Made by a program: the position numbers and the translations under genes. Positions 1 through 4,680 of a stretch of 10,365 bases of DNA are shown piece by piece. Every line of letters begins with the position of its first letter. Positions within the stretch are counted from its first letter, which is position 1. The notes under the pieces were generated by a model. The model saw nothing but the letters and a program-made list of their open reading frames with translations, ran no database searches and was not told the DNA's origin. The stretch comes from JBLMZH01 sp050258715. Lineage in GTDB: Bacteria > Patescibacteriota > Doudnabacteria > UBA920 > O2-02-FULL-48-8. The stretch spans positions 1-10,365 of the forward strand of contig JBLMZH010000020.1 in the NCBI GenBank assembly GCA_050258715.1, read 5' to 3'.

Positions 1-59
1 CCGCATTACCTTCTGAAGATATGGTATACGAACGTTCACCTGCTGTCAATATCGAAAGA

Positions 60-90
60 ATCAAAAGAAATCCGGGATTTGCTCCCGGAT
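60..90 (-). terminator. Rho-independent terminator after the distal hydrolase gene
   Basis: A perfect 8-bp stem, ATCCGGGA at 70-77 with TCCCGGAT at 83-90 and a 5-base loop, lies 8 bases downstream of the hydrolase stop. On the minus strand it is followed by the T-rich run TTCTTTTGATTC. It probably ends the transcript containing the two hydrolases. Confidence 0.6.
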
Positions 91-98
91 ATCCACAT

Positions 99-710
99 TC
101 ACAAGCTCTTTATGTCCTTGACCAGTTCTGAAAATTTTTCCTGGATAAAGTGTCCCCTGTCTTTGGAAACCCTTAAGGACGCCTTTGGCAACAATTTTGA
201 ATATTTCCCGGAATCAATAAACGGCACGATCGGGTCGTCCTTGCTATGGTAGATAAATATTTTATCAACTTGTTCAGAAAGTTTTTTGAAGCTTTTGGGT
301 AACCTGAAGTCCGCCAGAGAATCCTCGGCTTTCTTGTTATCTTCATCGAAAGGAGCAGCAACCAAAAATAAAGCCTTAGCCTGTTTGGGCAACTTGTTTT
401 CTGACAAATATTTGGCAAGAAAGATTCCGCCCAGAGAATGACCGATCAGGAGTACGTCTTTTTTAAAATAAGGAACAAATTTATCGAACCAAATCTTCCA
501 CTCCTTGTACTTGGCATTGAACTTGTTCGGCATCTTGGGAGCGATTACTTCAAAGTTTTTACCCAAGTCCTTTGAGAGGTTCTGTTTCCAGCCCTGTTTG
601 TTCTTTCGATAACTTTCAAAATCTATCTCCCACTCAGAAATGAACTTAAGGTAATCCTGATAATTATCAAAAGTATCCCCGCCATGGATGACGATCACTT
701 GCTGTTTCAT
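99..710 (-). CDS. RBBP9/YdeN-like alpha/beta serine hydrolase (distal copy)
   Basis: This 203-residue protein matches the small RBBP9/YdeN-type serine hydrolases in length and motif order. It has an N-terminal beta strand ending in HGGDTF (residues 9-14). The nucleophile elbow GHSLGG (90-95) carries Ser92. HSKDDPIVP (155-163) has the likely acid Asp159, and RGHF has the likely catalytic His187, so the triad looks complete. There is no signal peptide or membrane segment, so it should be cytosolic. The substrate cannot be read from the sequence; the family includes esterases and many proteins of unknown role. The start lies 5 bases downstream of the stop of the neighbouring hydrolase, so the two are very likely co-transcribed. 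A possible AAGGA lies about 15 bases before the ATG, which is far. The gene is visibly more AT-rich than recA or ftsK. Confidence 0.85.
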   Translation of the reverse strand: MKQQVIVIHGGDTFDNYQDYLKFISEWEIDFESYRKNKQGWKQNLSKDLGKNFEVIAPKMPNKFNAKYKEWKIWFDKFVPYFKKDVLLIGHSLGGIFLAKYLSENKLPKQAKALFLVAAPFDEDNKKAEDSLADFRLPKSFKKLSEQVDKIFIYHSKDDPIVPFIDSGKYSKLLPKASLRVSKDRGHFIQEKFSELVKDIKSL

Positions 711-715
711 ATTGT

Positions 716-1312
716 TTAAACTTTTTCCTTCTCACTTCCGGCCAATTCCATTATTCCACTCAAGGCCGCGGGTAATTTCGTTATTCCTCTTGATCCGCTG
801 AAGTGGTTCATTTGGTGCTCGACAACGATCTTCGAACCGAGCTTGTCTTTGAAATCGTCCTGATTGTCCAAGGGCACGAACGGATCGTCGTCGGAGAAAA
901 TTGCCACGCTTTTCGGAAGATGGTTTTTGACCTTGTACAAATCTATCGGGGCTTCAAGCCAATGCTTGGCAATTTCCCTTACCTCTTCTTCATCTTCAAG
1001 ATTCTCAAGATGTTTGAAGTATCCGGCAACGAACACCACTCCGCCGACCTTTTCTTTATCGGGAAGGGTTTCAAGATATCGGGCAATGGTCTGGCAGCCC
1101 ATACTGTGGCCCACCAAATAAGTTTCATTGTCCGGCTTCCCCACAACTTCGGCCAATTTCGGAACCCAATTAAAAATCCGCGGTTTGTCCGCTTCCGGCA
1201 TCTGAGGAACCAAAACCTCAAATCCCCGGCTTTCCAATTCGGACTTAAGCCACGGAAACCATCCCTCTTCAGGATACCCATCCCACCCGTGCACGATTAT
1301 GACTCTTTTCAT
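716..1312 (-). CDS. RBBP9/YdeN-like alpha/beta serine hydrolase (proximal copy)
   Basis: This is a 198-residue alpha/beta hydrolase of the RBBP9/YdeN type. Visible elements are VIIVHGWDGYP at residues 4-14, the elbow GHSMGC (68-73) with Ser70, SDDDPFVP with the probable acid Asp143, and MNHF with the probable His170. The triad is complete and no export signal is seen. It shares fold and length with the gene 5 bases downstream, but the two differ clearly along most of their length, so they are old duplicates or independently acquired members. Upstream lie only a weak AAG-type ribosome site and the inverted repeat at 1327-1386. I see no convincing promoter between it and the tRNA, so it may be read through from the tRNA unit. 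Substrate unknown. Confidence 0.88.
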   Translation of the reverse strand: MKRVIIVHGWDGYPEEGWFPWLKSELESRGFEVLVPQMPEADKPRIFNWVPKLAEVVGKPDNETYLVGHSMGCQTIARYLETLPDKEKVGGVVFVAGYFKHLENLEDEEEVREIAKHWLEAPIDLYKVKNHLPKSVAIFSDDDPFVPLDNQDDFKDKLGSKIVVEHQMNHFSGSRGITKLPAALSGIMELAGSEKEKV

Positions 1313-1326
1313 ATTTTTCTTAACGA

Positions 1327-1386
1327 GGACATTCCAAAAAAATCAGTCTCGACAAGCATTAGATAAGAGATTTTTTTGGAATGTCC
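1327..1386. repeat. Perfect 18-bp inverted repeat between tRNA and hydrolase gene
   Basis: The arms GGACATTCCAAAAAAATC (1327-1344) and its exact reverse complement (1369-1386) flank a 24-base centre. The right arm ends 10 bases from the tRNA 3' end; the left arm begins 15 bases before the hydrolase start. As RNA on the minus strand it would be a very stable hairpin and may serve as the tRNA terminator or a processing signal. It lacks a T-tract after the stem, because the T7 run is inside the 3' arm. A tiny mobile-element remnant is another possibility. Confidence 0.8.
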
Positions 1387-1395
1387 GAGTTCTTT

Positions 1396-1470
1396 TGGTG
1401 CGCGTGCTAGGATTCGAACCTAGGACCCAGTGTGTATAAGACACTTGCTCTACCGCTGAGCTACACGCGC
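1396..1470 (-). tRNA. tRNA-Ile(UAU), reading AUA
   Basis: A complete cloverleaf with encoded CCA (1396-1398). The acceptor stem is GCGCGTG (1464-1470) with CACGCGC (1400-1406). The D stem is GCTC/GAGC with loop AGCGGTA. The anticodon stem AGTGT/ACACT (1441-1445 and 1429-1433) encloses the loop CTTATAC (1434-1440). The variable region has 5 bases, and the T arm is CTAGG/CCTAG with loop TTCGAAT. The anticodon at positions 34-36 is TAT. Isoleucine identity elements known from E. coli that are visible are A73, C4-G69, U12-A23 and A37; the C29-G41 pair is U29-A41 here. Bacteria normally decode AUA with a CAU tRNA modified to lysidine by TilS, so a genuine UAU anticodon is uncommon. Confidence 0.93.
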
Positions 1471-1498
1471 AAATTAAAAAACCTAACCTATCCAGACA

Positions 1499-1504
1499 AT
1501 TATA
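1499..1504 (-). promoter_or_regulatory. Probable -10 box of the tRNA promoter
   Basis: A perfect TATAAT on the minus strand predicts a start near 1492, giving a short leader of about 22 bases before the mature tRNA. The best -35 at 17-18 bases is poor (TGGCGA), so the element is supported mainly by the -10 and its position. Confidence 0.5.
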
Positions 1505-1584
1505 CAAAAAAACTCCTGATTTCGCCACTATCTTAAGGAAAGAGACATTCTCTTATTCGCTCCAATAGTTCAATAGCCCGGACA

Positions 1585-1619
1585 AAATGAAACAAACAGC
1601 CTAAATTCGGCTGTTTGTT
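1585..1619 (-). terminator. Terminator of the KGG peptide gene
   Basis: An 11-bp perfect stem (AACAAACAGCC at 1591-1601 with GGCTGTTTGTT at 1609-1619, 7-base loop) begins 24 bases beyond the peptide stop. On the minus strand it is followed by TCATTTTGTC. The U-rich 3' arm and tail fit a rho-independent terminator. Confidence 0.6.
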
Positions 1620-1643
1620 GCACATATGAATTAAGGTGGCCGG

Positions 1644-1751
1644 CTATTTGTTGCGCTTTCCGCGCGCGAGCCCACCCTTACGGCCCGCTTTTCTGTGACC
1701 TTCCGAATCGCCGAACCATCCGCGTCCATTTCCTTTGTTATTTTTTGCCAT
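1644..1751 (-). CDS. KGG-motif small hydrophilic stress-type protein (35 aa)
   Basis: This short gene encodes a very basic, glycine-rich peptide. It begins MAKNNKGNGRGWFGDSEGHR, continues through KAGRKGGLARGK and ends RNK. The pattern G-W-x-G-D-x-x-G-H-x-x-A-G-R-K-G-G is the KGG stress-induced repeat motif seen in YciG- and GsiB-like hydrophilic proteins, present here as one copy. Translation is strongly supported by GGGAGGTG placed 5 bases before the ATG, the best Shine-Dalgarno in the window, and by a terminator just after the stop. It has no cysteine, signal or membrane segment. Homologues are linked to general or desiccation stress; a nucleic-acid-binding role would suit the charge but is inference. 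Confidence 0.8.
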   Translation of the reverse strand: MAKNNKGNGRGWFGDSEGHRKAGRKGGLARGKRNK

Positions 1752-1845
1752 AAACACCTCCCTTCCGAAATTACTGCCTGAACCAGATCATTTTAGACAA
1801 TGGCAAAATTCGCGTCATCAGTTCAAAGGACCAAAAATGTGGCGC

Positions 1846-1863
1846 ACAAAAAATATTTTTTGT
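1846..1863 (-). terminator. AT-only palindrome just after the lspA stop
   Basis: ACAAAAAATATTTTTTGT is a perfect 18-base palindrome starting 2 bases after the lspA stop. It could act as a weak terminator, but it has no GC clamp. The rest of 1752-1864 holds no gene that I can see; a promoter for the KGG peptide is expected there, but no convincing -35/-10 pair was found. Confidence 0.35.
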
Positions 1864-1864
1864 A

Positions 1865-2344
1865 TCATCTGCTAACCTTTCCACTGTCAGTTTGTCTCGG
1901 GGAAAACAGCAGCAAAATAAGACCTGCAAAAATCGCCGCATCCGCAAGATTAAAACTGAAGCCCAGACCGATGCTGATCCAATCGCGGACAAAACCCAAA
2001 ATCAGCCGGTCGATCAAATTCGATATCGCTCCGGCAAAAATAAAACCGAAAGCCAGCAGCTCTAGTTTCGAAAGAATTTTTCGGCGGACGTAAAAATAAA
2101 TTCCCAACCAGATCAAAACTATGATTACGATCGCCAAGCTTGCCACTGACGAAAATGACAACCCGAACGATAGCCCGGGATTCTCCATGGGTAAAATGGA
2201 GAAGGGTCCGAACGATTTTCCTGATTCAAAGAACAAACCGTTCGAAACATTTTTCGAGACAATCGGAATAAAAAAATCACGAGCAGTAAAAATTACTTTC
2301 GTGATTTGATCAAGCAGGACAAAAACCAAAACGATCTTCTTCAT
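1865..2344 (-). CDS. lspA: Lipoprotein signal peptidase (signal peptidase II)
   Basis: LspA is the membrane aspartyl protease that cleaves signal peptides from lipid-modified prolipoproteins. The 159-residue length is normal. Visible family features are an N-terminal hydrophobic segment with LLDQITK (residues 10-16), NPGLSFGLSF (55-64) at the usual N-x-G-x-(A/S)-F position, hydrophobic spans around 66-86, 96-108 and 132-147, and the two catalytic-Asp blocks SNLIDRL (Asp112) and FNLADAAIFAG (Asp135). A conserved RDWI (120-123) lies between them. It starts only 2 bases after the stop of the DksA-like gene, so it is probably translationally coupled to it. It contains an AUA codon (Ile107), which the UAU tRNA nearby would read. 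Confidence 0.95.
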   Translation of the reverse strand: MKKIVLVFVLLDQITKVIFTARDFFIPIVSKNVSNGLFFESGKSFGPFSILPMENPGLSFGLSFSSVASLAIVIIVLIWLGIYFYVRRKILSKLELLAFGFIFAGAISNLIDRLILGFVRDWISIGLGFSFNLADAAIFAGLILLLFSPRQTDSGKVSR

Positions 2345-2346
2345 CG

Positions 2347-2706
2347 TTACTGGTCCGAGTGCTTCATGCAGGTGTCGGCCTCAGGCACGGCCTTGAGTCT
2401 TTCCTCTTCAATGTCGTCGCCCATTTTGCATTTGCCGTAGGTGCCGTTCTTGATCCTTTCGAGTGCGGACATAACTTTGGTCAATCTCGCTTCCAAGTCT
2501 TGCGTCACGGCCAAATTGGTTTCGTACACTTCAACCTCGGATGCGTTATCGCCTTCTTCGCTTCCGAGTTCCGGGAAGGTAGGTTTGTACTCGCCGGGAA
2601 ATTCCTGCTTGCCGTCATACTTGCCTTCGTGACCCAGGATCTTGCGGAGGCGCAAGTCTTCGGCCAAAAGCTTCTTCTTGTTTTCTTCGATCAGTTCTTG
2701 ATTCAT
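2347..2706 (-). CDS. DksA/TraR-family protein with degenerate zinc finger
   Basis: This 119-residue protein has the DksA/TraR layout. There is a charged N-terminal helical region (about 1-25), the segment GSEEGDNASEVEVYE (48-62) matching the conserved acidic D-N-A-x-E-V block, a helix to about residue 85, then RIKNGTYGKCKMGDDI and RLKAVPEADTCMKH. A typical finger is CxxCG...CxxC. Here only Cys93, Cys113 and His116 remain and the second Cys is missing, so zinc binding may be weak or absent. DksA proteins bind in the RNA polymerase secondary channel, often with ppGpp, but acidic coiled-coil-tip residues cannot be assigned here, so regulation of transcription is inference. It has its own promoter (2730-2758) and AAGGA about 12 bases before the ATG, and forms an operon with lspA. 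Confidence 0.85.
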   Translation of the reverse strand: MNQELIEENKKKLLAEDLRLRKILGHEGKYDGKQEFPGEYKPTFPELGSEEGDNASEVEVYETNLAVTQDLEARLTKVMSALERIKNGTYGKCKMGDDIEEERLKAVPEADTCMKHSDQ

Positions 2707-2729
2707 AGTTTGTTTACTTCCTTAACGAT

Positions 2730-2758
2730 ATTGTAGCCGAGCCGGAAAATTTAAGCAA
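2730..2758 (-). promoter_or_regulatory. Promoter of the dksA-like/lspA operon
   Basis: A -10 TACAAT (2730-2735) lies 17 bases from TTGCTT (2753-2758), predicting a start near 2723. The -35 abuts the T-tract of the upstream RNA terminator, so the two units are packed back to back. Confidence 0.65.
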
Positions 2759-2759
2759 C

Positions 2760-2785
2760 AAAAAAAGCCCGCTTCATTGCCGGCT
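2760..2785 (-). terminator. Rho-independent terminator of the non-coding transcription unit
   Basis: As RNA, AGCCGGC (2779-2785) pairs with GCGGGCU (2766-2772), with one G-G mismatch and a 6-base loop, followed by seven U residues. Three bases of its 5' arm (2783-2785) are also part of another predicted hairpin (2783-2789 with 2806-2812), so the terminator could compete with upstream structure. Confidence 0.8.
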
Positions 2786-3227
2786 CGATTTTCCAAAAAT
2801 GGGATATCGAGCGGATCTTACCGCCCCAGGTATTTATGTGGCGAGATCCGCCCGATGGACGATTTCCACCAAGCTTATCTCCGCTCTCAGGATTGGGAGG
2901 CCCAAACTTTTATATTTTGAAAAGTTGAGCCGCCTAAGCCTGGAGCAGAGGTAAACATTGATCTGTGGGAACCGTATGTTACTTATATATCTAGTCAATT
3001 TATAAGTAGGTTCATCACTGTCCTTGTGGTCTTTAGACCTGAAACAATTTTTGTTCTTTTTATTTTTGATTTTTTATTTTAAAAGATTTTTTTTATTTTT
3101 GTTTTTCAAGCAGCTGGACTAGAACAGCTATGACGAATAGTGAAGAACGCGGAAGGCTGTTTTTTAAGCTCTCGGCGTTCCCCGCTAGCCCATTTGGTCT
3201 AAAAACTTATTAAGTTGTCAACGTTCT
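2760..3227 (-). ncRNA. Candidate structured non-coding RNA, about 465 nt, family unknown
   Basis: No plausible protein gene fits here, yet the region has its own near-consensus promoter and a strong terminator. Predicted helices (plus-strand coordinates): 2811-2818 with 2844-2851, extended by 2822-2825 with 2840-2843; 2899-2903 with 2927-2931, continuing as 2905-2911 with 2920-2926; 2969-2973 with 3009-3013, continuing as 2981-2987 with 3001-3007; 2854-2859 with 2865-2870; 3112-3116 with 3125-3129; and a long-range 8-bp pairing of 3032-3039 with 3196-3203. A single-stranded-looking A-rich stretch (about 3045-3110, A-rich in the RNA) separates the 5' and 3' domains. I looked for the RNase P core (GAGGAAAGUCC), the tmRNA ends and CCA, the SRP GGAAG/GCAG motif and a 6S-like arrangement and did not find them. 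The alternative is a long leader regulating dksA-like/lspA through the terminator at its end. Confidence 0.65.
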
Positions 3228-3233
3228 ATCACT

Positions 3234-3262
3234 ATTCTAGCAGAAAAACCGAGCGCTGTCAA
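3234..3262 (-). promoter_or_regulatory. Strong sigma70-type promoter of the non-coding RNA
   Basis: Consensus TTGACA (3257-3262) and TAGAAT (3234-3239) are separated by exactly 17 bases, predicting a start near 3227. It lies about 115 bases beyond the recA terminator, so it defines an independent unit. The -10 is inside one arm of an inverted repeat (3135-3149 with 3222-3237). The stretch 3263-3375 between this promoter and the recA terminator shows nothing else I can name. Confidence 0.8.
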
Positions 3263-3375
3263 TGATTAGAACACAATATTTTCGCTAAAATGAAGTTTTC
3301 CACAAAAAGTTTTTACCTTGCCGGAAAAATTTGTTCCCGAAGGCTTAAGCCAGACCTTAAAACGAGATTCGTGGA

Positions 3376-3415
3376 ACAAAAGCTCCGCCTTCCCCATGAA
3401 CGGAGGAGGCGGAGC
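3376..3415 (-). terminator. recA terminator
   Basis: A 9-bp GC-rich stem (GCTCCGCCT at 3382-3390 with AGGCGGAGC at 3407-3415) is extended by CTCC/GGGG above one mismatch and followed by TTTTGTT on the minus strand. It starts 13 bases after the recA stop. Confidence 0.85.
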
Positions 3416-3428
3416 CCGTAAAAAATTT

Positions 3429-4514
3429 TTATTCGCCCGCGCTGATCGAGAGGTCGGCTTGCTTGGCCTGATTTCTGATAGCTTTATCGATCTCGGTCAT
3501 GAGCTTCGGGTTGTCTTTGAGAAAACTCTTGGCCGTCTCGCGCCCCACTCCGAGTTTTGTTTCACCGTACGAGTAGCTGTTTCCGGATTTGGCAATGACA
3601 TTGTACTTAAGGCCCGTATCGAGCAGGTCGCCCGGATAAGAAATGCCGCCTTCCGAGAACATGATGTCGAATTCCGTGGTCTTGAACGGAGCCGAAACTT
3701 TATTCTTGACGATCTTGGCCTTGACCCTGTTTCCGACAATGGCCTCGCCGGATTTTATCTGAGCGATCTTGCGGACTTCGATCCGGACCGAAGAATAAAA
3801 TTTCAGCGCCTGGCCGCCCGTGGTCGTTTCCGGGTTGCCGAACATGACGCCGATCTTCATTCTGATCTGGTTGATGAAAATTACAGTGGACCTCGATTTG
3901 GAAATTATTCCCGTCAGCTTCCTTAGAGCCTGGCTCATGAGCCGCGCGTGCAACCCCATATGTGAATCACCCATCTCGCCGTCGATCTCGGCGCGCGGTG
4001 TTAGAGCCGCAACCGAATCAACAACGATGATGTCCACCGAGTTCGATCTGACGAGCGCTTCCACGATATCAAGTGCCTGCTCGCCATTGTCCGGCTGGCT
4101 GATCAAAAGTTTGTCGACCTTAACGCCGATGGTCTTGGCGCGGTCCGGATCGAGCGCGTGCTCGGCATCAACGAACGCCGCCACGCCGCCGCGCTTCTGA
4201 ACCTCGGCCACGATGTGCATCGCAAGCGTAGTCTTGCCCGACGCTTCGGGTCCGAAAATTTCCACGACCCTGCCCTTCGGCACTCCTCCCACACCCAAGG
4301 CCAAGTCCAGCGACAGACATCCTGTAGGAATTGTTTCAACGTTCATTGAGGTCGCCGCCTTAAGAGTCATGATCGAGCCTTCACCGAATTTTTCCCGGAT
4401 CGACGACAGGGTTTGTTCGAGCTGGTCGCCACCGGAGGGCTTCTGCGGAGTCTTGTTCATAAAGTTTTGCTTTCCGGAAACGATAAACTTTTTAAGCCGC
4501 TGTTTATGTTTCAC
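3429..4514 (-). CDS. recA: Recombinase A
   Basis: RecA forms ATP-dependent filaments on single-stranded DNA for homologous recombination and repair. All core blocks are present, numbered from the first possible start: the FGEGSIM segment (43-49), Walker A GPEASGKTT (88-96), DAEHALDP with the catalytic-type Glu118, Walker B VDIIVVDSVAAL (160-171), loop 1 around EIDGEMGDSHMGLHARLMSQ (176-195), and loop 2 around NQIRMKIGVMFGNPETTTGG (215-234). The C-terminal domain is short and lacks a long acidic tail. The start is uncertain. The GTG at 4514 has AAGGA 11 bases upstream; the ATG at 4460, with a weaker GGAAAG upstream, would remove 18 basic residues and gives an N-terminus closer to the family's usual length. 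It is a single-gene unit with its own promoter and terminator. I see no obvious LexA box. Confidence 0.97.
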   Translation of the reverse strand: MKHKQRLKKFIVSGKQNFMNKTPQKPSGGDQLEQTLSSIREKFGEGSIMTLKAATSMNVETIPTGCLSLDLALGVGGVPKGRVVEIFGPEASGKTTLAMHIVAEVQKRGGVAAFVDAEHALDPDRAKTIGVKVDKLLISQPDNGEQALDIVEALVRSNSVDIIVVDSVAALTPRAEIDGEMGDSHMGLHARLMSQALRKLTGIISKSRSTVIFINQIRMKIGVMFGNPETTTGGQALKFYSSVRIEVRKIAQIKSGEAIVGNRVKAKIVKNKVSAPFKTTEFDIMFSEGGISYPGDLLDTGLKYNVIAKSGNSYSYGETKLGVGRETAKSFLKDNPKLMTEIDKAIRNQAKQADLSISAGE

Positions 4515-4572
4515 TGATAATTAATTCCTTTTTAGTATACGGGAACTTGAAGATAAATTCCAGCAAGGGGTC

Positions 4573-4602
4573 ATTATATAGAAGCTCTGAGAATTGTGTC
4601 AA
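4573..4602 (-). promoter_or_regulatory. recA promoter
   Basis: A fully consensus TTGACA (4597-4602) and TATAAT (4573-4578) are 18 bases apart, with a start expected near 4566. This gives a leader of about 50 bases to the GTG or 106 to the ATG. It is divergent from, and about 27 bases away from, the promoter proposed for the RhuM-Doc gene. Confidence 0.8.
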
Positions 4603-4628
4603 AGGCCCCGGCTGTTGATATCTCTCGC

Positions 4629-4657
4629 TTGATAATCCCCCATCCTTCTTCTACAGT
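4629..4657 (+). promoter_or_regulatory. Probable promoter of the RhuM-Doc gene
   Basis: TTGATA (4629-4634) and TACAGT (4652-4657) are 17 bases apart. The predicted start near 4664 leaves only about 17 bases before the ATG, and no Shine-Dalgarno is visible there. Confidence 0.5.
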
Positions 4658-4680
4658 TAAGCTAGTTAAATCAAAAATTC

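Noticed and set aside
3..131. A plus-strand open frame entering from the window edge, 42 codons, ending in TGA at 129-131 (residues ending YPHSQALYVLDQF)
   Set aside because: It looks somewhat protein-like, but it overlaps the end of the minus-strand hydrolase and runs through its terminator hairpin, and I recognise no family. It could be the tail of a convergent gene; sequence to the left would decide.
1540..1554. Small hairpin AAGAGA/TCTCTT upstream of the tRNA promoter
   Set aside because: It has only a 6-bp AT-rich stem and no T-tract on either side. It is probably chance.
2865..2957. A 23-codon minus-strand frame beginning ATGTTTACC inside the non-coding RNA
   Set aside because: It has no ribosome binding site, no recognisable motif, and it crosses a predicted stable helix.
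2760..3227. RNase P RNA, tmRNA, SRP RNA, 6S RNA or a group I/II intron as identity of the RNA
   Set aside because: The RNase P GAGGAAAGUCC core, the tmRNA T-arm and CCA end, the SRP GGAAG/GCAG motif and the group II domain V pattern were looked for on both strands and not seen. AATCCTGAG near 2884-2892 resembles a group I intron element by chance only; the partner elements are missing.
4515..4680. LexA/SOS operator between recA and the RhuM-Doc gene
   Set aside because: Neither CTGT-N8-ACAG nor GAAC-N4-GTTC-type boxes are present in the promoter interval.
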